In this document: in pieces, positions 7,373-16,820 of the stretch
How the letters are laid out: every line of letters begins with the position of its first letter
Numbering within the stretch: the first letter of the stretch is position 1
NCBI GenBank assembly: GCA_015060245.1
Contig: SUYU01000016.1
Coordinates: forward strand, 1 to 35,377
Source of the DNA: Bacteroidales bacterium
GTDB lineage: Bacteria; Bacteroidota; Bacteroidia; Bacteroidales; UBA932
Direction: 5' to 3'
DNA: 35,377 nucleotides
Notes under the pieces: model-generated
Told to the model about the DNA's origin: nothing
Database searches by the model: none
What the model saw: only the letters and a program-made list of their open reading frames with translations
Program-made: the position numbers and the translations under genes

Positions 7373-10126
7373 TTATCTCTTCAACAGTGCCTCAATGCCC
7401 TTTTGAAGATTTTCAATCTTGGCTGTTGCATCTGATTGTTTTTTTCTCTCTATTGCAACGACCTTCTCAGGAGCATTGTTTACAAACTTCTCATTTGAGA
7501 GTTTTGCATTGACCTGTTTGAGGAATTTCTCATAATATTCTATTTCAGCCTTCATTTTTGCAATCTCCTCCTCCACATTGATGTGCTCATTAAGAGGAAC
7601 AAAGAAATTGCTTGTCTTAATCATGAAATTGACGCCTTGAGCATTTGAATCAAATGTTTCAACGGAAACTATTGATGAAACATTTGCAAGTTTCATGATT
7701 ACAGGGTCCATCGCATTGTTATAAGGGGCCTGTGCAATCAACTCAAGAGGCTCTTTAGGTGAGATACCTTTAGTCTGTCTGATATTTCGCAGATTCATTA
7801 CAATCTGTGTGGCATCCTCAAACTGGCTTATTATCCCGTGGTTGTACTCCGAAGCCATCGGAATTACCTCAAACATGATTGTATCGCCATCTTTTCTCTG
7901 CTCAAGATTTTGCCACAACTCTTCTGTTATGAATGGCATGAACGGATGAAGAAGTCTCAATAATGAATCGAAGAATCCTTTTGTTGCCTTGTATGTTGCA
8001 GGATCTATACCGGCACCATAAGCAGGTTTTGCCATCTCAAGGTACCAGGCGCAGAAATCATCCCAGAACAATTTATACACTGCCATCAGTGCTTCTGACA
8101 ACCTGTATTTTGACATAAGGTCAGAAATCTCTGCACTTGTTTTTGCCAACATTGCATCGAACCATTCTACTGCTACTTTAGCACTTTCAGGCTGATTTGC
8201 TTTCTCATCGACATTCCAACCGCTTACAAGACGGAATGCGTTCCATATCTTGTTGTTGAAATTTCTGCCTTGCTCACATAATGCTTCATCAAAAAGAATA
8301 TCATTTCCTGCAGGAGCCGAAAGCATCATGCCCATACGTACAGCATCAGCACCATATTTTGCTATAAGTTCAAGCGGATCAGGAGAATTACCCAATGATT
8401 TTGACATCTTTCTGCCAAGTTTGTCACGGACAATACCAGTGAAATATACATTCTTGAACGGCATCTCACCCCTGTACTCATAACCGGCCATAATCATTCT
8501 GGCAACCCAGAAGAAGATGATGTCCGGACCTGTTACAAGATCACAAGTAGGATAGTAGTAATTTATCTCCTTGTTGTCCTTGTCACTGAAATGTCTGAAT
8601 AGTGAAAGCGGCCACAACCATGATGAGAACCATGTGTCAAGGGCATCGTCATCCTGACGCAACTCTTCTGCGCAGATATTCTCATAACCAGGAATTGCTT
8701 TTGCCAGTTCAAGAGCCTTTTCTTTGTTCTCTGCAACAACAAACTTCTCTTCAGCACCATTGTCTGAAGGCAAGAAATAGGCAGGAATCCTGTGGCCCCA
8801 CCACAATTGACGGCTGATACACCAGTCCTGGATATTCTCAAGCCAGTTATTGTATGTTGTCTTGTATTTTGGAGGATAGAACTTAAGTTCGTCATTCATT
8901 ACAGGCGGAAGTGCTATGTCAGCGAAGTGCTGCATCTTGAGGAACCACTGCATACACAATCTTGGCTCCACTGCAGTATCTGAATTTCGCTCCGAATAAC
9001 CAACTTTATTCTCATAATTCTCAACCTTCTCCATTAAACCCGCATTCTTGAGGTCAATGACAATCTGTTTGCGTACATCCATTCTGTCCATACCCACATA
9101 GAGACCTGCAGCCTCACTTAAAGTGGCATCTGCATTGAATATGTCAATAGTCTCAAGGTTGTGGGTCTTGCCCAACATATAGTCATTTGTATCATGTGCT
9201 GGAGTAACCTTCAAGCAACCTGTACCAAATTCTATCTCAACATACCTGTCTTCAATTACAGGAATTGAACGGCCTACAAGCGGAACAATTACCCTCTTGC
9301 CCTTTAACCATGTATTTTTAGGATCTTTGGGGTTTATGCACATTGCAGTATCACCCATAATTGTTTCTGGACGGGTAGTTGCAACAACTGCATATCTCCT
9401 GCCCTGCTCATCCCTATGAAGTATCTGGTGTTTTACAGTAGGGTCAAACGGATCTTCAGGATTAAGGGTAACGGCATTCTGCTCCTCACCATCTGTACAG
9501 CCTGCAGGCTCATCAACATAATATCTCAAATAGAAAAGTTTGCTTTTTTCATCTTTGTATATTACCTCCTCGTTGCTCAACGCAGTCTGTGCCTTAGGAT
9601 CCCAGTTGACCATTCTCAATCCTCTGTAAATAAGGCCTTTGTTATACAAGTCAACAAATACCTTTATTACACTGTTGCTCCTCTCCTCATCCATTGTGAA
9701 TGCTGTTCTGTCCCAGTCGCAACTTGCGCCCAGTTTGCGCAACTGCTGAAGGATAATTCCTCCGTGCTCCTCTGTCCATGCCCAGGCATGTTTGAGAAAC
9801 TCCTCCCTTGTCAAATCGCTCTTCTTGATACCCTGCTCCGAAAGACGCTTTACAACTTTTGCCTCTGTAGCGATTGAAGCATGGTCTGTACCGGGCACCC
9901 AGCACGCATTTTTACCCTCCATACGCGCCCTACGTACAAGAATATCCTGAATTGTATTGTTGAGCATATGACCCATATGAAGTACGCCGGTTACGTTTGG
10001 CGGTGGAATCACAATTGTATATGCCTCTCTGTTATCGGGTTCTGAATGAAAGAATTTTTTGTCAAGCCAATAAGAATACCATTTGTCCTCTACCGAGGCT
10101 GGATTGTATTTTGCAGGAATTTCCAT
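7373..10126 (-). CDS. valS: Valyl-tRNA synthetase
   Basis: This 917-residue class I aminoacyl-tRNA synthetase charges tRNA-Val with valine. The N-terminus has the ValS pattern K-Y-N-P-x-x-V-E-D-K-W, then P-P-P-N-V-T-G-x-L-H-M-G-H with the HIGH motif as H-M-G-H at residues 50-53. A large editing (CP1) domain contains [12 protein letters not shown], and the KMSKS motif is intact at 573-577 (K-M-S-K-S-L-G-N). An anticodon-binding domain and a C-terminal coiled-coil arm of about 70 residues complete the protein. Length and order are normal. It is the first gene of the minus-strand run reaching to rlmB and has a well-matched promoter about 40 bases upstream. The ATG at 10124-10126 gives the expected N-terminus. 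Confidence 0.97.
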   Translation of the reverse strand: MEIPAKYNPASVEDKWYSYWLDKKFFHSEPDNREAYTIVIPPPNVTGVLHMGHMLNNTIQDILVRRARMEGKNACWVPGTDHASIATEAKVVKRLSEQGIKKSDLTREEFLKHAWAWTEEHGGIILQQLRKLGASCDWDRTAFTMDEERSNSVIKVFVDLYNKGLIYRGLRMVNWDPKAQTALSNEEVIYKDEKSKLFYLRYYVDEPAGCTDGEEQNAVTLNPEDPFDPTVKHQILHRDEQGRRYAVVATTRPETIMGDTAMCINPKDPKNTWLKGKRVIVPLVGRSIPVIEDRYVEIEFGTGCLKVTPAHDTNDYMLGKTHNLETIDIFNADATLSEAAGLYVGMDRMDVRKQIVIDLKNAGLMEKVENYENKVGYSERNSDTAVEPRLCMQWFLKMQHFADIALPPVMNDELKFYPPKYKTTYNNWLENIQDWCISRQLWWGHRIPAYFLPSDNGAEEKFVVAENKEKALELAKAIPGYENICAEELRQDDDALDTWFSSWLWPLSLFRHFSDKDNKEINYYYPTCDLVTGPDIIFFWVARMIMAGYEYRGEMPFKNVYFTGIVRDKLGRKMSKSLGNSPDPLELIAKYGADAVRMGMMLSAPAGNDILFDEALCEQGRNFNNKIWNAFRLVSGWNVDEKANQPESAKVAVEWFDAMLAKTSAEISDLMSKYRLSEALMAVYKLFWDDFCAWYLEMAKPAYGAGIDPATYKATKGFFDSLLRLLHPFMPFITEELWQNLEQRKDGDTIMFEVIPMASEYNHGIISQFEDATQIVMNLRNIRQTKGISPKEPLELIAQAPYNNAMDPVIMKLANVSSIVSVETFDSNAQGVNFMIKTSNFFVPLNEHINVEEEIAKMKAEIEYYEKFLKQVNAKLSNEKFVNNAPEKVVAIERKKQSDATAKIENLQKGIEALLKR

Positions 10127-10169
10127 AAAATAATTACACTTTAATATTGGTACATAATTTTTGAAGATA

Positions 10170-10199
10170 CAAAGTTAATTATTTTAAAATGGCTACAAA
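10170..10199 (-). promoter_or_regulatory. Bacteroidota-type promoter for the valS run
   Basis: Read on the minus strand, a TTTG (complement of 10196-10199) is followed after 18 bases by TAACTTTG (complement of 10170-10177). This matches the primary sigma consensus TTTG / TAnnTTTG with allowed spacing. The start site would fall near 10164, giving a leader of about 38 bases before valS. Confidence 0.7.
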
Positions 10200-10280
10200 A
10201 TTCTATTAAGTTAAAATGACAAGTAACTCCCATTTGTTTAAAGTAGTTGTGATTTTACTTCCCAAAAAGCAAAAAAATCT

Positions 10281-10288
10281 TATATTTG
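10281..10288 (+). promoter_or_regulatory. Probable -7 element for the DUF3467-etf operon
   Basis: TATATTTG at 10281-10288 matches the TAnnTTTG -7 consensus, 43 bases before the DUF3467 start codon. The -33 region is only a T-rich stretch near 10253-10260 without a proper TTTG, so the match is partial. A short inverted repeat (TATAG...CTATA) lies downstream at about 10298-10315 in the likely leader. Confidence 0.45.
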
Positions 10289-10331
10289 CATTTTTTATAT
10301 AGTATACGTTCTATATTTACAGGAATAGAGT

Positions 10332-10637
10332 ATGGAAAACGAAAAAAAAATCAATATTGAACTGAGTAACGAAGTTGCACAAGGTTGCTATTCAAACCTC
10401 GCAATTGTTACACATTCGCCAAATGAGTTTATCATAGATTTTGTAAGGATGCTTCCAGGTTTGCCAAAGGCGCAGGTAGGAAGCAGGATTATCATGACTC
10501 CTGCCAATCTTAAGAGGCTTATCAACGCACTGCAGGACAATGTAAACAAATTTGAGAGTGAATTTGGTCCAATTGAACTAAATGAACCTATTAATAATAT
10601 TCCAATGGGCTTTGGCATTCCAAAGGCCAAGGCGTAG
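10332..10637 (+). CDS. DUF3467 domain-containing protein
   Basis: This 101-residue soluble protein belongs to the DUF3467 family common in Bacteroidota: I-x-L-x-x-E-V-A-x-G-x-Y-S-N-L-A-x-x-x-H-S-x-x-E-F at the N-terminus, followed by D-F-V-R-x-x-P-G and a helix with P-x-x-x-K-R-L-x-x-A-L-x-x-N. The C-terminal third is proline/glycine rich and probably flexible. No biochemical function is known to me. No membrane segment or signal peptide is present. It ends 15 bases before etfB on the same strand, so it is probably the first gene of the etf-acd transcript. Confidence 0.88.
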   Translation: MENEKKINIELSNEVAQGCYSNLAIVTHSPNEFIIDFVRMLPGLPKAQVGSRIIMTPANLKRLINALQDNVNKFESEFGPIELNEPINNIPMGFGIPKAKA

Positions 10638-10652
10638 AGAAATTAAATTATT

Positions 10653-11528
10653 ATGAACAAAAAGATTAAAATCGTTGTATTGGCTAAACAAGTGCCTGAT
10701 ACAAGACATGTAGGTAAAGATGCAATGACTCCGGAAGGAACTGTAAACAGAGCCGCGCTACCGGCTATCTTCAATCCGGAAGATATGAATGCCCTTGAAC
10801 AGGCATTGCGCATCAAAGACAAAACTGGAAATGCAGAAGTTCTCCTTTTGACTATGGGCCCTGGTAGAGCCGCTGATATTATTCGTGAGGGATTGTTTAG
10901 AGGTGCCGATGGCGGAGTTCTTCTTACAGACAGAAAATTTGCAGGAGCTGACACACTTGCCACATCTTATGCCATTTCTCAGGCAGTAAAGAAAATCAAT
11001 CCTGACCTCATCATAGCCGGCAGACAGGCAATTGACGGAGACACTGCGCAGGTAGGTCCACAGGTCGCAGAGAAATTGAATATTCCACAAGTTACATATG
11101 CAGAAGAGATTCTTGATATCACTGAAGAAAAACTTATTATCAAGAGAAGACTTGAAAGAGGTGTTGAGACAGTTTCTGCACCGATGCCTCTTTTGGTAAC
11201 AGTTCATGCTACAGCAGCCCCTTGCCGTCCACGCAATGCAAAACAGGTCATGAAGTACAAATCTGCAAGAACAGCATCTGAAGATGCAATGCCGGAGACT
11301 TGCTATTTCCTTCCTCTTGAGGGCAATGAGCAGTTGAAGATTGTAGAGTGGGGTGTAAATGACATTGGAGGTGATGAGAACAGTTTTGGTTCAGCAGGTT
11401 CTCCTACAAAAGTGAAGAAGGTTGATAATATTGTTTTCCAGGCTAAAGAGGCCAAGAAACTTACAGCGTCGGAGGAGGATATTGACTCTTTGATCGTAGA
11501 ATTGCTTACAAACCATACAATCGGTTAA
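10653..11528 (+). CDS. etfB: Electron transfer flavoprotein subunit beta (FixA/EtfB)
   Basis: This 291-residue protein is the small ETF subunit. It begins with K-I-x-V-L-A-K-Q-V-P-D-T and carries G-R-Q-A-I-D-G-D-T-A-Q-V-G-P at residues 123-136, in the nucleotide-binding loop. Canonical electron-transferring ETFs bind AMP here, whereas bifurcating ETFs with a second FAD tend to show this G-D-T-A-Q-V-G-P form. The subunit dimerises with EtfA, encoded 35 bases downstream. Together they shuttle electrons to or from the acyl-CoA dehydrogenase encoded next. The ATG at 10653 gives the normal N-terminus. Confidence 0.93.
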   Translation: MNKKIKIVVLAKQVPDTRHVGKDAMTPEGTVNRAALPAIFNPEDMNALEQALRIKDKTGNAEVLLLTMGPGRAADIIREGLFRGADGGVLLTDRKFAGADTLATSYAISQAVKKINPDLIIAGRQAIDGDTAQVGPQVAEKLNIPQVTYAEEILDITEEKLIIKRRLERGVETVSAPMPLLVTVHATAAPCRPRNAKQVMKYKSARTASEDAMPETCYFLPLEGNEQLKIVEWGVNDIGGDENSFGSAGSPTKVKKVDNIVFQAKEAKKLTASEEDIDSLIVELLTNHTIG

Positions 11529-11563
11529 TGACACCTTTGAATAATTTTTAAAAAGAGACACAT

Positions 11564-12580
11564 ATGAACAACATTATAGTATTTTGTGAAACTGACAACG
11601 GCAAGTTGTGTGATGTAAGCCTTGAACTGCTTACAAAAGGCCGTGTGTTGGCAGAGACTTTGAATTGTGATTTGGAGGCGTTATTGATCGGACATAACGT
11701 GGCAAATCTTGCTGATGAATTGTATCAGTACGGTGCAAAAACAATCCATTTGGCTGATGATCCAAGACTTGAGTTCTTCAGAACTCTTCCTTATGCTGCA
11801 ATTACAATCTCATTGTTCAAAGAAGAGCAGCCCCAGATTGCACTCTTTGGTGCGACAAGCATTGGAAGGGATTTGGCTCCACGCGTATCAAGTGCGTTGC
11901 ACAGCGGCCTTACTGCAGACTGTACATCACTTGAGATCGGTGACCACAAAGACCCTAAAGGAAATGAGTGGAAAAACCTTCTATACCAGATCCGTCCTGC
12001 ATTTGGCGGCAACATCATCGCTACAATTGTAAATCCTGAACATCGTCCGCAAATGGCTACTGTGCGTGAGGGCGTAATGAAGAAAGAGGCTCTGGCGACT
12101 CCTGTTGCAGGATCTGTCAAGAACATCAATGTAAACAATGTATTGATGGATACAGATTTTGTTGTAGAGATCATTGAGCGTCAGATTGAGGAGAAAAAGA
12201 TTGACATCAAGAACTCACAGATTATTGTTGCCGGCGGTTATGGTGTTGGCAGCAAGGAGAATTTCAAACTTGTGTTTGACTTGGCAAAGGTACTTGGTGC
12301 TGAGGTAGGTGCATCACGTGCCGCAGTTGATGCCGGATTTACCGATCATGAGAGACAGATTGGCCAGACAGGTGTTACCGTAAGACCAAAATTGTTCATT
12401 TCTGTTGGTATTTCAGGACAAATCCAGCATACTGCAGGTATGGACCAGTCGGCAATGATCATTTCAATCAACAATGATCCTGCAGCCCCTATTCACCAGA
12501 TTGCCGACTACTCAATCATTGGTGATCTAAACGAAGTTTTACCTAAGATGATTGCATCTTACAAAAAACACAGCAAATAG
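11564..12580 (+). CDS. etfA: Electron transfer flavoprotein subunit alpha (FixB/EtfA)
   Basis: This 338-residue protein is the large ETF subunit. The N-terminal alpha/beta domain includes G-R-D-L-A-P-R-x-S-x-x-L-x-x-G-L-x-x-D-C. The C-terminal FAD domain starts around residue 215 and carries A-G-G-x-G-x-G-S-K-E-N, then G-A-S-R-A-A-V-D, the FAD-binding loop Q-I-G-Q-T-G-V-T-V, and S-V-G-I-S-G-Q-I-Q-H-T-A-G-M followed by N-N-D-P-A-A-P-I. All expected FAD contacts are present and the length is usual. The stop is separated by only two bases from the acyl-CoA dehydrogenase ATG, indicating coupled expression. Confidence 0.95.
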   Translation: MNNIIVFCETDNGKLCDVSLELLTKGRVLAETLNCDLEALLIGHNVANLADELYQYGAKTIHLADDPRLEFFRTLPYAAITISLFKEEQPQIALFGATSIGRDLAPRVSSALHSGLTADCTSLEIGDHKDPKGNEWKNLLYQIRPAFGGNIIATIVNPEHRPQMATVREGVMKKEALATPVAGSVKNINVNNVLMDTDFVVEIIERQIEEKKIDIKNSQIIVAGGYGVGSKENFKLVFDLAKVLGAEVGASRAAVDAGFTDHERQIGQTGVTVRPKLFISVGISGQIQHTAGMDQSAMIISINNDPAAPIHQIADYSIIGDLNEVLPKMIASYKKHSK

Positions 12581-12582
12581 TT

Positions 12583-14313
12583 ATGGCAAATTTTTATAAA
12601 GACAATACAGATTTGAAATTCCAGTTCTCACATCCTTTGATGGGTAAGATTGTAGAACTGAAAGAGCAGAATTTTAAAGATTTTGGCAAATTTGACTACG
12701 CTCCGCAAAACATCGAGGATGCAATTGACTCTTACGATAAGGTTATGGAGATTGTAGGTGACATCTGCGGTAACGTAATTGCGCCAAATGCAGAGCAGGT
12801 TGACCATGATGGTCCTGTCTGCAAAGATGGAAGAATTACTTACGCTGCAGGTACACAACAGAACCATGATGTGCTTACACAGGCAGGCGTATATGGTTTG
12901 AATCTTCCTCGCGAGTACGGAGGATTGAACTTCAGTATGGTTCCTTATGTAATGGCTGCAGAACTTGTTTCACGTGCAGATGCGGGATTTGCAAATATCT
13001 GGGGCCTTCAGGATTGTGCAGAGACAATTTATGAATTTGCTTCTAAAGAGATCAAGGATGAGTTCCTTCCAAGAATAAACAAGGGTGACACATGCTCCAT
13101 GGACCTTACAGAGCCTGATGCAGGATCTGACCTTCAGTCTGTTATGCTCAAGGCAACTTGGGATGAGGAGAAACAGATGTGGTTCCTTAACGGTGTAAAA
13201 CGTTTCATTACCAACGGTGACGCACAAATCAAACTTGTTTTGGCACGTTCAGAGGAGGGTACAACTGATGGCCGTGGCCTTTCATACTTTGTATATGACA
13301 AGGCATGGGGTGGCGTAACAGTAAGACGTATTGAGAACAAACTTGGTATCAAGGGCTCCCCTACTGCAGAACTTGTATTCAAGAATGCTCCTGCAAAATT
13401 GGTCGGTGACAGGAAATTGGGCCTTATCAAGTATGTGATGTCTCTCATGAATGGTGCGCGTCTTGGTGTAGGTGCTCAATCAGTGGGCCTTTCAGAGGCT
13501 GCATATCGTGAGGCATTGAAATATGCTAATGAGCGTGTACAGTACAAGAAGGCAATCATAAACTTCCCTGCTGTAGTTGAACTTCTTGCAGTAATGAAGG
13601 CAAAACTTCAGGCATCACGTGCAATCCTTTACGAAACAACAAGATTCGTGGATATCTACAAAGCATACAATGCAGTATCTGAAGAGAGGAAACTCACTCC
13701 TGAGGAGCGCCAGGAGTTCAAGAAGTACAGCAAATATGCAGATATGTTCACTCCTGTGCTCAAGATGATGTCAAGCGAATATGCCAACCAGAATGCTTAC
13801 GATGCAATTCAGGTTCATGGAGGTTCGGGCTTCATGAAGGAGTATCCAGTCGAGAGACTTTATAGGGATGCACGTATCCTTACAATTTATGAAGGTACAT
13901 CACAGTTGCAGACTGTTGCCGCTATCCGCTACGTGACCAACGGTTCATATCTTGCCAAAATCAGGGAGTATGAGCAGATGGAATTCAAACCTGAATGGGC
14001 TCCACTCAAGGCAAAATTGGTTGCAATGACCGACCAGTTTGAGAAAGCATGTGAACTTGTTGCCGGCAAAGGTGATGAGTATGTGGATTTCCATGCAAGA
14101 CGTCTTGTTGAGATGGCTGCACACATAATCATGTCATATCTGTTGATTATTGACTCTCAAACTTGTGATTCATTTGTCAACTCTGCCAAGATTTATACAA
14201 ATAAATCCGAGGCTTGGAACAACGAGAGATTCTCATATATCCAGAACTTCTCACCAGAGGATTTGAATGAGTTCAACGCTGTAAAGAGCGAGGAACTTCC
14301 AGAGGTTGAGTAG
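12583..14313 (+). CDS. Acyl-CoA dehydrogenase with C-terminal extension
   Basis: This 576-residue flavoenzyme has an N-terminal helical domain, a middle beta domain (D-L-T-E-P-x-A-G-S-D-L near residue 180, then N-G-x-K-R-F-I-T-N-G-D), and a C-terminal helical domain. Its I-Y-E-G-T-S-Q motif places the catalytic glutamate at E437, as in butyryl-CoA dehydrogenases. About 130 residues follow, an extension not found in roughly 380-residue short-chain enzymes but usual for this Bacteroidales branch. It interconverts acyl-CoA and 2-enoyl-CoA using FAD, with EtfAB as electron partner. The etfB-etfA-acd order and tight spacing support one complex. Direction (fatty-acid oxidation or crotonyl-CoA reduction) and chain length cannot be decided from this window; no thiolase or hydratase genes lie nearby. 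Confidence 0.92.
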   Translation: MANFYKDNTDLKFQFSHPLMGKIVELKEQNFKDFGKFDYAPQNIEDAIDSYDKVMEIVGDICGNVIAPNAEQVDHDGPVCKDGRITYAAGTQQNHDVLTQAGVYGLNLPREYGGLNFSMVPYVMAAELVSRADAGFANIWGLQDCAETIYEFASKEIKDEFLPRINKGDTCSMDLTEPDAGSDLQSVMLKATWDEEKQMWFLNGVKRFITNGDAQIKLVLARSEEGTTDGRGLSYFVYDKAWGGVTVRRIENKLGIKGSPTAELVFKNAPAKLVGDRKLGLIKYVMSLMNGARLGVGAQSVGLSEAAYREALKYANERVQYKKAIINFPAVVELLAVMKAKLQASRAILYETTRFVDIYKAYNAVSEERKLTPEERQEFKKYSKYADMFTPVLKMMSSEYANQNAYDAIQVHGGSGFMKEYPVERLYRDARILTIYEGTSQLQTVAAIRYVTNGSYLAKIREYEQMEFKPEWAPLKAKLVAMTDQFEKACELVAGKGDEYVDFHARRLVEMAAHIIMSYLLIIDSQTCDSFVNSAKIYTNKSEAWNNERFSYIQNFSPEDLNEFNAVKSEELPEVE

Positions 14314-14328
14314 TATTCAATTTTTTAG

Positions 14329-14368
14329 AATAACCCCTCATATTTAAATTGAGGGGTTATTTTTATTT
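14329..14368 (+). terminator. Rho-independent terminator after the etf-acd operon
   Basis: A perfect 12-bp stem (14329-14340 with 14350-14361) surrounds a 9-base A/T loop and contains ACCCCTCA/TGAGGGGT. A T-rich tract follows on the plus strand. An A-rich stretch before the stem also makes it plausible in the other direction, but no gene ends there on the minus strand. Confidence 0.9.
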
Positions 14369-14388
14369 ATAGTTTCATCCATTTTCAA

Positions 14389-16809
14389 ATGCAGACAGTC
14401 AAGATAATTATTTCAGAAAACCAGGTGACTCCTGAACAACGGGTTGCAATTGATGAGTATATTGCCAAGGCAAATGGTGTTTTCAGACCAAAAGGATTTC
14501 TTGTTGAAACCCAATTTTCACACAGGAATGCACCATTGGATTGCCGTTGCGAGAGAACTGCAACCCCCATCTACATTGACAAGGAAAACTCATCCGTTTA
14601 TTGTCAATTTACGGACATTGACAATTTTGGTCTACAGATGATTCTTGCACTCGGTGTTATACTTGACTATAATCTGCCGGACTTTATTGATATAAAAGAG
14701 AACAAACTCACCATAGAACAGGAGGATTTCGTTAATTTCGCCAATGTGCCTCTTTTTGCGCAACACCCCTGCATTGCAGAGTTGGCCGGTCATGCTCTTT
14801 TGAACTCACCTGCCTGCAGCGAAGATGAGTTGAAGAGACGGTCAGAAATAGTGCAGAATATCAAAAGGTACCATTTCATGATTTATAACTGGCTCAACTT
14901 CAAATTCAACTTCAATTGCATGAAGGAAGTATCAATGTCTGTTTCAAAGGCATTCGAGGCTTATGAAGCAGCCTTTGATACACGTTATCCCATTGCCGAG
15001 AGGATGCAGAACGCAATAACTCTCTTCAGGGATGCCGTAGAACTGTCGGGAAGAGAAAAGGAAAAATTTGATGGTATAGAGTTGGACATTCTCAAGGCAT
15101 TCTCTGAAATTCTGGTTGTATTTGAGAAATATGATGAAGCAATGGATGGTCTTGACAAATACCATGCGATTGCCCAATGTGCTGATTTAGTGAATAATAT
15201 AAAGAGAAGGCATCAGATAATTGTTTGTTTCAATTATAAATCTGTACTCTATTTTGAGAGGCAGATGTTTGACAAGGCCATTGAAACCTACACAAAATCT
15301 GCTCAACTTACAGCAGAACTCTTTGGGGATAATCATGTTGATGTTGTAGGCTACTGGAATCTCATTGTATCGTTCTATGAGACACAGGGCAAATATGATA
15401 AGGCTATCAAACTTCTTAAAAAAGTTCTTTCCCGACAGAAAAAGATTTTTGGAGCCAAAAGTGATGCTGTTGCAACCACATACAACAACCTGGGATGCAA
15501 TTACCACTATAAAGGAGAGTTTGAAGAGGCAGAAAAGTATTACAATATGAGCCTGGGGCTACAGAAATATATTCCTAAGCGTCTTGAATTTATAACATAT
15601 GTAAACTACAACAATCTGGGCAGTCTGCATGAGAACACCGGAAATTATGATCTGGCTCTTGAGTGCCATAAGAAGGCACTTGAAATAGGCAGAAGGATAT
15701 ACGCAGAGGACAACATGGACCTTTCACTATGTTATAATAACCTTGGCACAGACTACCTCAAACTGGGTAAATTCAAAAAATCAATTGAACATTACAATAA
15801 GGCACTCAGGATAAGACTCGGTTCACAAGGTGAGAAAAGTGAGGCTACAGCCAATATCTACAGCAACATATCATCATATTACGATGCCGTAGCAAAATAT
15901 CCCATGGCACTGAAATATATGCTCAAGGCTCTTGACATACAGAAAAGGATATATGATTCAGAAAATCCCGACATAGCACTCACTTATAACAAACTGGCAG
16001 CAATATACAATAGTATAGGTGAGTTTGAAAAGTCACTTGAGTACTATAAAAAGGCTCTTGATTTGAGAATCAGACTTCTTGGAGAGAACCACCCTGATGT
16101 TTCAGTAACACTCAACGATATCGGTTACTACTACAACTCAATGGAGGAGTATGAAACTGCCCTCCGTTTTTACATGAAGGCACTTAAGATACAGATTGAT
16201 TCATTTGGAGAGACCAATCCTTTAGTGGCTATAAGTTACAATAATATAGGAAATGTCTACTGCGACCTTGATGATTTTGAAAAGGGAGCGGAGTATCACA
16301 AGAAAGCACTGAAAATCAGAACTGAAACCTTTGGTCGCAACCATCCGGATGTCGCAAACTCCTACGGTAACCTGGGGGTTGTGGCGCAAAATCTTGATGA
16401 GTTCGAAGAGGCCATGGAGTACTACTACTCTGCACTTGAGATCAACAGGGCAATTTTTGGTGACAGACACACCTCGGTTGCATATAATTTTATGCAAATT
16501 GCAACGGTATGTTCCGATATCGGCGATTTTGAAAGGGCTGTAGTATACTACACACTTGTCATAGATATTCTTTCAGAACTCCTTGGAGAGTCGCACCCCG
16601 ACCTTGCAATGGCTTACAACGGACTCGGTATTGTCCATGAGGTTACACAGGAGTATGGCAAAGCACTCGAATGTTATTTTAAAGCACTGGATATAAGGAA
16701 GAAATCATTTGGAGATTCTCATCCTTCAACTTTGGCATCATATGAGTGCTACACAAGGGTAATGATGCTTATAAGGGGAGAGTCAGGCAGCGGCAGTTAC
16801 GGCAACTGA
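14389..16809 (+). CDS. Large kinesin-light-chain-type tetratricopeptide repeat protein
   Basis: This 806-residue protein has no signal peptide or membrane helix and is probably cytoplasmic. Residues 1 to about 280 form a region I cannot assign, with several cysteines near the start (C52, C54 area), an acidic middle, and a helical second half. From about residue 281 to 778 come twelve consecutive 42-residue TPR units, long helical repeats of the TPR_10/TPR_12 (kinesin light chain) type. Each has a Y-N-N-L-G or similar motif, then Y-x-x-A-x-x-x-x-x-K-A-L, and an end of the form F/L-G-x-x-H-P-D. A short glycine/serine tail closes the protein. Such superhelices bind peptides or protein partners; no enzymatic domain is visible. 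It begins 28 bases after the etf-acd terminator. I see no clear promoter match in the short gap. Confidence 0.85.
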   Translation: MQTVKIIISENQVTPEQRVAIDEYIAKANGVFRPKGFLVETQFSHRNAPLDCRCERTATPIYIDKENSSVYCQFTDIDNFGLQMILALGVILDYNLPDFIDIKENKLTIEQEDFVNFANVPLFAQHPCIAELAGHALLNSPACSEDELKRRSEIVQNIKRYHFMIYNWLNFKFNFNCMKEVSMSVSKAFEAYEAAFDTRYPIAERMQNAITLFRDAVELSGREKEKFDGIELDILKAFSEILVVFEKYDEAMDGLDKYHAIAQCADLVNNIKRRHQIIVCFNYKSVLYFERQMFDKAIETYTKSAQLTAELFGDNHVDVVGYWNLIVSFYETQGKYDKAIKLLKKVLSRQKKIFGAKSDAVATTYNNLGCNYHYKGEFEEAEKYYNMSLGLQKYIPKRLEFITYVNYNNLGSLHENTGNYDLALECHKKALEIGRRIYAEDNMDLSLCYNNLGTDYLKLGKFKKSIEHYNKALRIRLGSQGEKSEATANIYSNISSYYDAVAKYPMALKYMLKALDIQKRIYDSENPDIALTYNKLAAIYNSIGEFEKSLEYYKKALDLRIRLLGENHPDVSVTLNDIGYYYNSMEEYETALRFYMKALKIQIDSFGETNPLVAISYNNIGNVYCDLDDFEKGAEYHKKALKIRTETFGRNHPDVANSYGNLGVVAQNLDEFEEAMEYYYSALEINRAIFGDRHTSVAYNFMQIATVCSDIGDFERAVVYYTLVIDILSELLGESHPDLAMAYNGLGIVHEVTQEYGKALECYFKALDIRKKSFGDSHPSTLASYECYTRVMMLIRGESGSGSYGN
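15229..16722 (+). repeat. In-gene tandem repeat, about 12 units of 126 bp
   Basis: The TPR units of the protein above are encoded by about twelve direct repeats of 126 bases (42 codons). The units have diverged at the DNA level but keep a strict period at protein level without insertions over most of the array. This is a coding repeat, not a CRISPR or intergenic repeat. Confidence 0.8.
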
Positions 16810-16820
16810 TGCCTGGCCGA

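Noticed and set aside
15229..16722. Regular 126-base repeat, considered as a CRISPR or intergenic repeat array
   Set aside because: The period equals 42 codons in an open frame with TPR residues conserved; there are no identical repeats or unique spacers.
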